Source of the DNA: Bacteroidales bacterium | GTDB lineage: Bacteria; Bacteroidota; Bacteroidia; Bacteroidales; VadinHA17 | Assembly: GCA_024763075.1 (NCBI GenBank) | Contig: JANTGF010000034.1 | Span: 1-42,064, forward strand | Reading direction: 5' to 3' | Length of the DNA: 42,064 nucleotides | Shown: positions 15,459-23,656 of the stretch, piece after piece | Numbering within the stretch: position 1 is the stretch's first letter | Layout: each line of letters starts with the position of its first letter | Notes under the pieces: model-generated | Databases searched by the model: none | What the model saw: only the letters and a program-made list of their open reading frames with translations | What the model was told of the DNA's origin: nothing | Position numbers and translations under genes: made by a program

Positions 15459-17013
15459 TCATTTTGATGTTGGTCTGGTCGATTGGTCAAGGGCACAATT
15501 TGCTTTAACGGCAATTTACCATTGGCTTTTTGTTCCTCTGACTTTAGGATTATCGTTTATTATAGCGATAATGGAGAGTATCTATGTGAAAACTGGAGAT
15601 GAGTTCTGGAAGAAAACTACGAAATTCTGGATGACCATTTTCGGTATTAACTTTGCTATCGGGGTAGCAACCGGTATTATTCTTGAATTTCAGTTTGGTA
15701 CGAACTGGTCTAATTATTCCTGGTTTGTCGGGGATATTTTTGGAGCGCCTCTTGCCATTGAAGGAATCATGGCTTTCTTTTTGGAATCCACTTTTATAGC
15801 AGTTATGTTCTTTGGATGGGATAAGGTGAGTAAAAAGTTTCATCTAACGGCAACCTGGCTTACAGCAATTGGCTCTAATCTTTCTGCCATCTGGATCTTG
15901 ATTGCCAATGCCTGGATGCAAAATCCGGTTGGGATGCACTTTAATCCGGATATGGCCAGAAATGAAATGCAGAATTTTTGGGAGATCATTCTTTCCACAA
16001 CAGCCGTTTATAAGTTTTTGCATACCATTACCCAGGCTTATGTGCTTTCTTCCATTGTTGTAATTGGTATCAGTGCATGGTACTTACTGAAAAACAGAAA
16101 TGTATTGATGGCTAAGAAAAGTATAATTATTGCTGCTGCTTTTGGGCTTGTGGCATCCATAAATATGATAGGTTCCGGTGATAACTCAGCAAGGGATGTG
16201 GCAAAAACGCAGCCTTTAAAGTTTGCTGGAATGGAAGCATTGTATGTGGGTCAGGAAAAAGCCCCACTCGTTGCTGTGGGTGCACTTTCCAACAAGGAAC
16301 AGGAGGAATACAGGCGAAAAAATTTCGTTTTTAAAATTGAAATTCCCAGTGCATTATCCTATATGGTATATCTTTCACCGGATGGGTTTATTCCGGGGAT
16401 CAAAGACCTGATTGAAGGGGATAAGGAAAGAGGGATTCTGTCTTTCCGGGAGAAAGTAGAAAAAGGAACAGTAGCAGTTGAGGCCTTGAAAGAATTGAAA
16501 AAATCCAAAGGGGTGGATGAGGGGAAATACAGGAGACTGAAAAGTAATTTTGAGGATCAGGCCTGGCTGGGAGAATATTTCAGGTATTTTGGATATGGCT
16601 ATTTCAGGGACCAGTCCCCGGATGTTGTTATTCCCAATGTTTCATTGTTGTTTTATTCATTTCATTTAATGGTGGGGCTGGGTTTTTTGTTCGTGATATT
16701 TCTGGCTGCTTTTTTATTGCTGGGAGTTCAGAATAAACTGGAAAATAAAAAGTGGTTGCTTTGGCTGGCAATTTTAATGGTGCCTTTACCATACATTGCT
16801 TCCGAAGCCGGATGGATACTTGCTGAAGTAGGCCGGCAACCCTGGGTAATTCAGGATATACTTCCAACGATGGCAGCCGTATCAAAAATCAGTACGGGTT
16901 CGGTTCAGATAACTTTCTGGATGTTTGTGGTGGTGTTTACAGGATTGTTGATTGCCGAACTGAAAATTATGTTTAAGCAAATAAAATTAGGACCAAATAA
17001 GGGAGGGCATTAA
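15451..17013 (+). CDS. cydA: Cytochrome bd quinol oxidase subunit I
   Basis: 520 residues. CydA hallmarks are RAQFALTAIYHWLFVPLTLG with the haem b595 His at position 24, EFQFGTNW, the quinol-binding loop region starting AKTQPLKFAGMEALY, and GRQPWVIQDILPT near the C-terminus. It binds haems b558, b595 and d and oxidises menaquinol while reducing O2 to water with high affinity. It begins inside the DUF4492 gene and ends one base before cydB. There is no cydDC in the window. Its place next to alternative complex III and a flavodiiron protein suggests use of low oxygen. Confidence 0.97.
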   Translation: MIDHFDVGLVDWSRAQFALTAIYHWLFVPLTLGLSFIIAIMESIYVKTGDEFWKKTTKFWMTIFGINFAIGVATGIILEFQFGTNWSNYSWFVGDIFGAPLAIEGIMAFFLESTFIAVMFFGWDKVSKKFHLTATWLTAIGSNLSAIWILIANAWMQNPVGMHFNPDMARNEMQNFWEIILSTTAVYKFLHTITQAYVLSSIVVIGISAWYLLKNRNVLMAKKSIIIAAAFGLVASINMIGSGDNSARDVAKTQPLKFAGMEALYVGQEKAPLVAVGALSNKEQEEYRRKNFVFKIEIPSALSYMVYLSPDGFIPGIKDLIEGDKERGILSFREKVEKGTVAVEALKELKKSKGVDEGKYRRLKSNFEDQAWLGEYFRYFGYGYFRDQSPDVVIPNVSLLFYSFHLMVGLGFLFVIFLAAFLLLGVQNKLENKKWLLWLAILMVPLPYIASEAGWILAEVGRQPWVIQDILPTMAAVSKISTGSVQITFWMFVVVFTGLLIAELKIMFKQIKLGPNKGGH

Positions 17014-17014
17014 A

Positions 17015-18145
17015 ATGATATTAGCAATTTCATATTTATTTTTACAACAATACTGGTGGATCATTATCTCTGTTCTGGCTAGTTTCCTTGTATTCCTTTT
17101 GTTTGTCCAGGGTGGTCAGACCATGATTTTTTCGTTGGGTAAATCAGAAAGTGAGCGAACCATGATCGTAAATTCCATTGGCCGTAAATGGGAATTTACC
17201 TTTACTACACTTGTTACTTTTGGCGGGGCGTTTTTTGCTTCGTTTCCTCTTTTTTATTCTACCAGTTTTGGAGGTGCCTACTGGGTATGGATGATTATTC
17301 TTTTTTGCTTCATCATTCAGGCTGTTGCTTTTGAGTTCCGCTCAAAGCCATCTAATTTTCTTGGGAAACGAACGTATGATATTTTCCTGTTTGTTAACGG
17401 AGCTCTGGCACCCCTCCTTTTAGGAACAGCCGTTGGAACATTTTTTACAGGTTCCATGTTTTTGGTGTCAGATATGAACTTATCAGCCTGGCAAACACCC
17501 TGGCACGGGTTGGAAGCTGTGCTGAATATCCAGAACCTTTCCCTGGGCCTGGCAGTATTGTTTCTATCAAGGGTACTGGGCATTATGTACCTGATAAATA
17601 ATATTGAACATGACTCTTTAGTTACAAATGCCCGTAGAAGACTTAAGTTAAACAGTATTTTGTTTCTGGTTTTCTTTTTATTCTTTGTAATCCGGTTGAT
17701 GTTTATTGACGGATTTGCATACAATATGGAGACGGGACAGGTGTTTATGGAAGCCCATAAGTATTTGCATAATTTGTTACAAATGCCTGTAAATTCTTTG
17801 ATCTTACTGACCGGGGTCGGGCTCGTTCTTTGGGGTTTGTATATATCTCTTTTCAGGAACTCAGTGAAGGGAGTCTGGTTCTCAGGAGCAGGTACAGTAC
17901 TGGCTGTTTTTGCTTTGTTTATTCTTGCAGGGTTTAACGGAACATCCTATTATCCATCCGTTTTTGATCTGCAAAGTTCTTTAACCATTCAAAATTCATC
18001 TTCCAGCTTTTACACACTTAAAACAATGGCAATAGTTTCTATTATGGTGCCCTTTGTTTTTGCTTACATATGGTATGCATGGAAATCGATTGATACGAAA
18101 AAAATTACAGAAAGTGAAATGAAGGGAGATGCACATGTTTATTAA
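17015..18145 (+). CDS. cydB: Cytochrome bd quinol oxidase subunit II
   Basis: 376 residues and about nine membrane helices. It opens with the CydB pattern QQYWWIIISVLASFLVFLLF, then VQGGQTM, and contains the IGRKWEFTFTTLVTFGGAFFASFP stretch; AYNMETGQVF and the final helix are also typical. CydB is the structural partner of CydA. It starts one base after the cydA stop codon. A 43-residue membrane peptide is encoded 16 bases downstream. Confidence 0.96.
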   Translation: MILAISYLFLQQYWWIIISVLASFLVFLLFVQGGQTMIFSLGKSESERTMIVNSIGRKWEFTFTTLVTFGGAFFASFPLFYSTSFGGAYWVWMIILFCFIIQAVAFEFRSKPSNFLGKRTYDIFLFVNGALAPLLLGTAVGTFFTGSMFLVSDMNLSAWQTPWHGLEAVLNIQNLSLGLAVLFLSRVLGIMYLINNIEHDSLVTNARRRLKLNSILFLVFFLFFVIRLMFIDGFAYNMETGQVFMEAHKYLHNLLQMPVNSLILLTGVGLVLWGLYISLFRNSVKGVWFSGAGTVLAVFALFILAGFNGTSYYPSVFDLQSSLTIQNSSSSFYTLKTMAIVSIMVPFVFAYIWYAWKSIDTKKITESEMKGDAHVY

Positions 18146-18161
18146 TTAAAAGCGAATTATA

Positions 18162-18293
18162 ATGTTATTAGAATCTTTATTTTTATATCTGATTTGGCCG
18201 GTTGTTATTTTTGGTGGCTATTTTGCTTCTGTCTGGGCTTTAAGTAAATTTGAGGCTAATTTGGAAGCAGAAAAGGAAAGCCAGGAATTATAA
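18162..18293 (+). CDS. 43-residue single-helix membrane miniprotein after cydB (CydX-like candidate)
   Basis: ATG at 18162 to TAA at 18293. The product is 43 residues: a short N-terminus, one hydrophobic helix (about 5-27, IWPVVIFGGYFASVWAL), then an acidic, Glu-rich tail (KFEANLEAEKESQEL). It begins 16 bases after cydB, on the same strand, with nothing else between. In other phyla bd oxidases carry a third small subunit (CydX, CydS or CydH) encoded in just this place with this size and layout. I do not see clear sequence similarity to E. coli CydX, so the link rests on position and topology. Confidence 0.7.
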   Translation: MLLESLFLYLIWPVVIFGGYFASVWALSKFEANLEAEKESQEL

Positions 18294-18367
18294 ACTTTAA
18301 GGTAGGCTGTTTTATTTTTTTCAACTCATAAACCGGAGATTTTTCTTCCTACAGGCATTTTTATTTT

Positions 18368-18401
18368 ATTCATTCATTCATTCATTCATTCATTCATTCA
18401 T
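18368..18401. repeat. Tetranucleotide microsatellite (ATTC)8
   Basis: Eight perfect ATTC units plus AT, ending 10 bases before the ATG of the following secreted protein. It fills the place where a ribosome binding site would be. Such runs expand and contract by strand slippage. It lies outside the reading frame, so a change would alter leader spacing and not shift the frame. Confidence 0.95.
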
Positions 18402-18411
18402 ATAAACTACT

Positions 18412-20466
18412 ATGATTATGACATTTAAATTTCAGAAGTTTTACCGGCTCTTGTTGTTTAGCGGGGTAATGTGGATCGTTTTGCCTTTTTTTCTGAGTGC
18501 GCAAAGCGTTTCATTGAAATATGATAAGTATTTGAACCCAAAAGACCTGAACACTGCAATTGCCGGTTTGAACAAAAAGTTTTCAAAAAAATCCCGGTTG
18601 ATCAATCTGGCAAAAACACCGGGAAATAATGAACTTAAATTGCTTGAGATTGGTCAGGAAACAGGAAGTACTAAGAAAACCATACCGGCCGTACTTGTTG
18701 TGGCTAATATGGAAGGTACAGTTCCGGTTTCCAGTATGGGAGCCTTGTATCTGGCAGATATGTTATTAAATTCTGATGAGATGACAGATTCGCTGACCTG
18801 GTATGTATTGGTTTGTGGGAACCCCGATGCGCTGGATCATTATTTTATGAAAGCTTATCCTGTTGATCCCCGGAATGCAAAACCACATAATGATGATATG
18901 GATGAACTGACGGATGAGGATGGATATAACGATCTTGACAAAAACGGGATAATTACCCAAATGAGGGTGAAGGATCCTGAAGGGAAGTGGATTCCCCTGG
19001 AGAAAGATCCCAGAATGATGAGAAAAGCTGACCCCTCAAAGGGAGAAACAGGTATTTATAAACTTTACCAGGAAGGCCTGGATGATGACGGTGATGGAAA
19101 ATATAACGAAGATGGTAAAGGTGGCGTAAACGTTGGGATTAATTTTCCGCATTTATTTAAACCTTTTACTGCTACCGGAGGTTTATGGCCCGGATGTACT
19201 GAAGAATCATTTAACCTTATGAAGTTTGTCTATGAACATCCGGAAATTGCAATGACGTTTGCATATGGCTCAACTAATTTCTGTATGGTACCTCCTAAAG
19301 GCGGACGTAAAGCCGGGGTTGACCTGAACCGGATTAAAATACCTAAAAGAATGGCCCCTATGTTTAATGCCGATCCTGATAAAACTTATACAATGAAAGA
19401 GGTTATGGAACTGGCAAAAGCAGTCGTGCCTCCGGGAATGGAAGTGACTGAAAGTATGATTGCCAGTTTTCTGGGATTGGGTGCAGTTGTAAACCCTTTG
19501 AGTGATGATTTGAAATTTTACAAAGAGCTGGCCGGGGAGTATAAGGATTATCTGAAAGAGAAAGGAATGACGGAGGAAAGACTGGAACCTGCAAAAGCAA
19601 AAGACGGGTCTTTTGAACTCTGGTCATATTATCATCTGGGCATTCCTACTTTTACAATGGATTTTTGGACTTTACCAAAAGTAAAAGAAAAGAAAGAAAA
19701 GGGGAGTGGGATAACAACAGATAAGCTTGAGAAAATGACATCTGAAGAGTTTGTCGCACTGGGTGAAGAAAAAATTACAGCATTTTTAAAAGAATCGGGT
19801 GCACCTGCTCAGTTTAAAGCTGAAAATGTAGTAAAAATGGTGGAAGACGGAAAAATGACTCTTAAGCAAATGGCCGGAATGTTGAAGAATAAGCCAAAAC
19901 CCAAAGACAGTAAAGAAGGAGATCCTGAAACAAAAGCACTCCTTGCTTTCAGCGACAGTCATCTGGATGGTAAAGGTTTTGTAAACTGGACTCCTTACAA
20001 ACATCCTGATTTGGGAGAAGTTGAAATTGGTGGAGCTGTTCCCTATACGGATAATACACCCCCTGAAGGAATGATTGATTCCCTATTAAATGTTCAGGTA
20101 CCATGGGTTTTTGAGATTGCCAAAAAACTGCCCAGATTAAAAATTCTGAAAACGAAAACCATATCAAAAGGAGGCGGGGTATATGAATTGAATGTTTGGA
20201 TAGAGAATACTTCCTATCTGCCTTTCCCAACTGCCATGGGTAAGAGAAATAAACGACCTGCTCCGGCCATCCTTGTGCTGGAGGGGGATAATCTGAATGT
20301 ATTGTCAGGTAAAAAGAGGACACCCGTTTCAGACCTGGGAGGCTTGCAAACAAAGAAACTCACCTGGCTGGTAATGGCCGGTAAAAAATCACAGCTCAGT
20401 ATAAATTTTAATGCCCCGAATGCATGGGGTGATCAAAAGCAAATTAAAATAGGAGGGGAAAAATGA
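18412..20466 (+). CDS. Secreted M14 carboxypeptidase-family protein, predicted catalytically inactive
   Basis: 684 residues with a signal peptide (hydrophobic 11-29, SAQ). It aligns by eye over its length with the active M14 protein encoded next: both have Asp-rich, EF-hand-like loops (DEDGYNDLDKNG and DDDGDGKYNEDG here), the KPFTATGGLWPG/YPFSGVG region and a C-terminal beta-rich domain after the YKHPDLGEVEIGG motif. The catalytic set is lost: the zinc HxxE becomes ExxV (101-104), the Arg in NRNW becomes Ile (GINF), the third zinc His is Gly286 and the catalytic Glu is Asp417. It also has an insertion of about 110 residues before that site. Likely a pseudoenzyme working with its neighbour. 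ATG at 18412; ATG at 18418 is an alternative. Confidence 0.82.
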   Translation: MIMTFKFQKFYRLLLFSGVMWIVLPFFLSAQSVSLKYDKYLNPKDLNTAIAGLNKKFSKKSRLINLAKTPGNNELKLLEIGQETGSTKKTIPAVLVVANMEGTVPVSSMGALYLADMLLNSDEMTDSLTWYVLVCGNPDALDHYFMKAYPVDPRNAKPHNDDMDELTDEDGYNDLDKNGIITQMRVKDPEGKWIPLEKDPRMMRKADPSKGETGIYKLYQEGLDDDGDGKYNEDGKGGVNVGINFPHLFKPFTATGGLWPGCTEESFNLMKFVYEHPEIAMTFAYGSTNFCMVPPKGGRKAGVDLNRIKIPKRMAPMFNADPDKTYTMKEVMELAKAVVPPGMEVTESMIASFLGLGAVVNPLSDDLKFYKELAGEYKDYLKEKGMTEERLEPAKAKDGSFELWSYYHLGIPTFTMDFWTLPKVKEKKEKGSGITTDKLEKMTSEEFVALGEEKITAFLKESGAPAQFKAENVVKMVEDGKMTLKQMAGMLKNKPKPKDSKEGDPETKALLAFSDSHLDGKGFVNWTPYKHPDLGEVEIGGAVPYTDNTPPEGMIDSLLNVQVPWVFEIAKKLPRLKILKTKTISKGGGVYELNVWIENTSYLPFPTAMGKRNKRPAPAILVLEGDNLNVLSGKKRTPVSDLGGLQTKKLTWLVMAGKKSQLSINFNAPNAWGDQKQIKIGGEK

Positions 20467-22199
20467 AAAAGATATTTTTAAATTTAGCTTTATTCCTATT
20501 TATAGGGATTTATTCTTCAGGCCAGAAAGAAAAGATTACGGTTCCACTCAGATTTGATCATTACTATACTTATGACCAGGTAGTGGAGGCTTTGAAAGCC
20601 TTGCATGATGCCTATCCAAAACTGACAAAACTGGATTTGGTTGGTAAGAGTGAAGAAAACCGGGAGATCTGGGCTTTGACTATTAACAATCCAGAGACTG
20701 GAGATGCATTGAGTAAACCCGGTGTTTATGTTGATGGCAATATTCATGGTAATGAAATACAGGCAGGTGAAGTCGGGCTTTATTTTGCCAATGAAATGCT
20801 GACGAAATATGGTGAGAATAAGAAAATCACAAAGCTGGTAGATAAAAATGCATATTACCTGATCCCGGTTGTAAATGTGGACGGACGCTACCATTTTTTT
20901 GCTGATGCGAATACACCCAGTACGAATCGTGGGCTGCGAAGGCCAAAAGATGATGACAGGGATGGTCTTTTTGATGAAGATTTCCCTGATGACCTTGATG
21001 GTGACGGGAGCATTTGTCAAATGAGGAAACGGGATAGTCTGGGGTCTTATAAGACAGATCCGGCGGATCCTAGACTGATGGTACGGGTAAAACCCGGGGA
21101 AAAAGGAGAATGGACGATTCTGGGTTCAGAAGGGATTGATAATGATGGCGATGGAAGAATTAATGAGGATTCTGAAGGATATGTGGATCCGAACAGGAAC
21201 TGGGGTTTCAACTGGGCACCGGATTACGTTCAAAGGGGTGCAGGAGATTACCCGTTTTCAGGTGTAGGACTGAATGCAATAAAAAATTATATTATGGCCC
21301 GTCCTAACATCATTATGGTTTTTGCATTTCATAATAATGGGGGGATGTATCTTCGGGGACCAAGCACAAAATCACAGGGAGAATTCCAGCAGGGTGATAT
21401 CCGGGTTTTTGATTATCTGGGTAAGAATGCTGAGAAAATTGTTCCCGGTTACCGCTATTTGATAAGCTGGAAGGACCTTTATTCTACCTATGGTGATTTT
21501 GGTGACTTTATGGATAATATTGTGGGTGCTTATACTTTTGTGGGTGAATTGTTCCAGACCAGTAGTGAAACCTATAAGAAAAAGGATGAGAAAGGTGAAG
21601 AAGAAAGTATGTTTGGCGAGAGTAATGACAGGACCAGAGAGAGGTTGAAGTTTAATGATAATCTGGCTATGGGTGAATTATATAAAGACTGGAAACCTTA
21701 CAAGCATCCTGTTTATGGTGACATTGAAATTGGAGGGTGGATTAAATTCAGCTCCAGACTGCCGCATCCGTTTATGCTTCAGGACCTTGTTCACCGGAAT
21801 GCTGCTGCGGTGATTTTTGCTGCCGGACAAACTCCGGATGTAAAGCTTAGTGTAATTAAGAAGGAAGAGATTGGAAAGAATCTGTATAAAGTTCAGGTTC
21901 GTTTATACAACGATAAAGCCATGCCTTCCATTACCTATCATTGTGTGAAATCCAAAGTCTATCCAATGGACTTATTGAAAGTAAGTGGAAATAATATTGA
22001 AGTAATATCGGGTGGAAAGATTATAAATAAATATACAGATCAGGTTTCTTATAAACCAAAAAAACCGGAGATTCAATTTTGTCAGGTTCCCGGATTTGGC
22101 TATGTCGATTATCAGTTTCTGGTTTCGGGTAAGGGTGAAATGAAGATAAGTTTTGAATCGCGAAAAGCAGGAAAAATTACCGGATCAGTGAAATTATAA
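20463..22199 (+). CDS. Secreted zinc carboxypeptidase, M14 family
   Basis: 578 residues with a signal peptide (1-20). The M14 site is complete: zinc ligands His95 and Glu98 (GNIHGNE), substrate Arg245 (DPNRNW), third zinc ligand His290 (FAFHNNGG) and catalytic Glu362 (FVGELFQ). Two Asp-rich loops (DDDRDGLFDED and DNDGDGRINED), probably calcium binding, are inserted between the ligands. A beta-rich C-terminal domain follows YKHPVYGDIEIGG. It would trim amino acids from peptides or peptidoglycan-type stems outside the cytoplasm. The start overlaps the stop of the inactive paralogue (ATGA), so both are made together. A strong terminator follows. Confidence 0.93.
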   Translation: MKKIFLNLALFLFIGIYSSGQKEKITVPLRFDHYYTYDQVVEALKALHDAYPKLTKLDLVGKSEENREIWALTINNPETGDALSKPGVYVDGNIHGNEIQAGEVGLYFANEMLTKYGENKKITKLVDKNAYYLIPVVNVDGRYHFFADANTPSTNRGLRRPKDDDRDGLFDEDFPDDLDGDGSICQMRKRDSLGSYKTDPADPRLMVRVKPGEKGEWTILGSEGIDNDGDGRINEDSEGYVDPNRNWGFNWAPDYVQRGAGDYPFSGVGLNAIKNYIMARPNIIMVFAFHNNGGMYLRGPSTKSQGEFQQGDIRVFDYLGKNAEKIVPGYRYLISWKDLYSTYGDFGDFMDNIVGAYTFVGELFQTSSETYKKKDEKGEEESMFGESNDRTRERLKFNDNLAMGELYKDWKPYKHPVYGDIEIGGWIKFSSRLPHPFMLQDLVHRNAAAVIFAAGQTPDVKLSVIKKEEIGKNLYKVQVRLYNDKAMPSITYHCVKSKVYPMDLLKVSGNNIEVISGGKIINKYTDQVSYKPKKPEIQFCQVPGFGYVDYQFLVSGKGEMKISFESRKAGKITGSVKL

Positions 22200-22225
22200 G
22201 GATGGAGCTCAAATTGTATCTTATT

Positions 22226-22253
22226 AAAAAAGGCCGGATATCCGGCCTTTTTT
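22226..22253 (+). terminator. Rho-independent terminator after the M14 gene pair
   Basis: A perfect 28-base palindrome: six A, GGCCGGATATCCGGCC, six T. The GC-rich stem followed by a T run ends the M14 transcript; because it is symmetric it can also act on minus-strand transcripts from purS. Confidence 0.93.
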
Positions 22254-22284
22254 GTTGTCAGTAAAAAAATTCAAGGGTTTATTA

Positions 22285-22317
22285 CCGGTAAAATTTATAT
22301 GTTCAAAAATTTACCGG
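22285..22317. terminator. AT-rich hairpin between convergent M14 and purS genes
   Basis: CCGGTAAAATTT (22285-22296) pairs with AAATTTACCGG (22307-22317) with one bulged A and a ten-base loop. It lies just past the purS stop codon, read on the minus strand. It may protect the 3' end or help termination of the purS transcript; there is no long T run. Confidence 0.4.
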
Positions 22318-22337
22318 AATATCTTTATGGTTAAAGT

Positions 22338-22595
22338 TTAATCTTCCACCTTCCTAATGGTATAATCGTAGCCTTCCATGATGGGATTGGCCAGGATCTT
22401 ATTACAGGCATCGTTTACCTGTTCCATTGCTCTTTCTTCTTCGTCTGCATCAATCTCAAGGGTAATGTGCTTCCCGATTCTTACATTTGAGATATTCTCA
22501 AATCCTATATTTTTCATACTGTTGGTAACAGCTTTTCCCTGTGGGTCTAACAAAGCCTTTAATGGCATAATGTTTATTTCAGCAATGAATTTCAT
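22338..22595 (-). CDS. purS: Phosphoribosylformylglycinamidine synthase subunit PurS
   Basis: 85 residues, the right size for PurS. Typical features are AEINIMPLKALLDPQGKAV, the GF-x-V-RIGKHITLEID segment and a C-terminal KILANPIMEGY-type end. PurS bridges PurL and PurQ in the glutamine-dependent fourth step of purine synthesis. The other subunits are not in the window. It follows pssA by 22 bases on the same strand and may share its transcript, although the two functions are unrelated. Confidence 0.93.
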   Translation of the reverse strand: MKFIAEINIMPLKALLDPQGKAVTNSMKNIGFENISNVRIGKHITLEIDADEEERAMEQVNDACNKILANPIMEGYDYTIRKVED

Positions 22596-22617
22596 GTTCG
22601 TTTTATCTTTTTGTAAA

Positions 22618-23361
22618 TTATTTTAAGGCTCTTTTTGGAAGCAATAATAAAAACAACGATATAAAAATATATAAAATAATGATAGCAAAAACAGCTTTGA
22701 GTGAAAACATTACCAGTAAAATAACAGAAATAGTAAGGAGTATGAATACAGGGGTGTTCTCAGGGTCTTTTATGTTCTTGATTTTCAGAGAAAACATCGG
22801 TATATTCGAAACCATTAAAAAGGAAAATAAAACTGAAAAGGCAAGTAAAAAAACGGGCTCATTAACTAAGGCATTCCCGGAAAAAAAATTATCTGAATTT
22901 CTGACAAGAGGTATGGAAGCAAAAAACAAGCCCGAAGCAGGAGTGGGCAAGCCATGGAATTCTGAGGTTTGTTCTGTGTCAATGTTAAATTTTGCAAGTC
23001 GGAATGCTGAAGCCAGAATAATAAAAAAGGGAGCGGAAAGCAAAACAAGCTGAGCGGAACTCAAATTTCTCCCGGAAATATTCTGGAGTGACAGATTACC
23101 TGCATCCAGGATTTCATATAACAGGATCATCCCGGGAGCAACACCAAAACTGATCAGATCAGCAAGAGAATCCAGTTGCTTGCCCAGATCTGAGTATGCA
23201 TTTAAAAGTCTGGCAGCAAAACCATCAGTAAAATCAAAAAATGCTGCAATAAATATAAAGTATGCTGCAACAACCGGTTGATCTGACATTACAAAAAGGA
23301 TGGATAATACCCCGCAGATCAGGTTCAATGAAGTAAGGGTATTTGGGATGTATTTTGTCAT
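22618..23361 (-). CDS. pssA: CDP-diacylglycerol--serine O-phosphatidyltransferase
   Basis: 247-residue membrane protein of the CDP-alcohol phosphatidyltransferase family. The complete signature DGx2ARx8Gx3Dx3D is present: Asp46-Gly47, Ala50-Arg51, Gly60, Asp64, Asp68. It starts MTKYIPNTLTSLNLICG, the normal opening of the Gram-positive/Bacteroidota PssA type. It makes phosphatidylserine, the substrate of the Psd encoded at 1975. A TACATTTG sequence on the minus strand at 23386-23379 could be its -7 promoter element, but no matching -33 element is seen. Confidence 0.94.
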   Translation of the reverse strand: MTKYIPNTLTSLNLICGVLSILFVMSDQPVVAAYFIFIAAFFDFTDGFAARLLNAYSDLGKQLDSLADLISFGVAPGMILLYEILDAGNLSLQNISGRNLSSAQLVLLSAPFFIILASAFRLAKFNIDTEQTSEFHGLPTPASGLFFASIPLVRNSDNFFSGNALVNEPVFLLAFSVLFSFLMVSNIPMFSLKIKNIKDPENTPVFILLTISVILLVMFSLKAVFAIIILYIFISLFLLLLPKRALK

Positions 23362-23656
23362 TGAAAAAATTGCTTTTACAAATGTAAATGAAATTATGAA
23401 TTTTATATGTTTAAGACTTTAAAAAAACAAATAATTAATTTTGTCCTCCAGGAAAAGGAAAACTATTTTTTTTGATTTACGTACAATACATGTTAAACTT
23501 GTAATTAAACAATCTGTCACGAAACGAACATGAATTTTTTTAATCAAAAGTTCACACACGAAAATAATTTAAACAAGTTCATGGGAGAACGGAGTGGTTA
23601 CTTCTGTTCTCAATTTTTTAGTTAATTTGTAACCAAGTAATTAAAAATTTTAACAG
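23362..23656. other. Intergenic region between divergent pssA and the lipoprotein gene
   Basis: 295 AT-rich bases between divergent genes, so it must hold promoters for both. Single -7-like elements occur on each strand (CAAATGTA at 23379-23386 for pssA; TAATTTTG at 23436-23443 on the plus strand), neither with a proper -33 partner. No coding frame, strong hairpin or repeat was seen. Confidence 0.4.

Noticed and set aside
18368-18401. CRISPR or direct-repeat array
   Set aside because: Units are only four bases with no spacers; it is a simple microsatellite.
20517-21020. 167-codon minus-strand frame inside the M14 gene
   Set aside because: Shadow frame opposite a complete active-site region; composition is Ile/Phe/Gln-rich and it has no recognisable feature.
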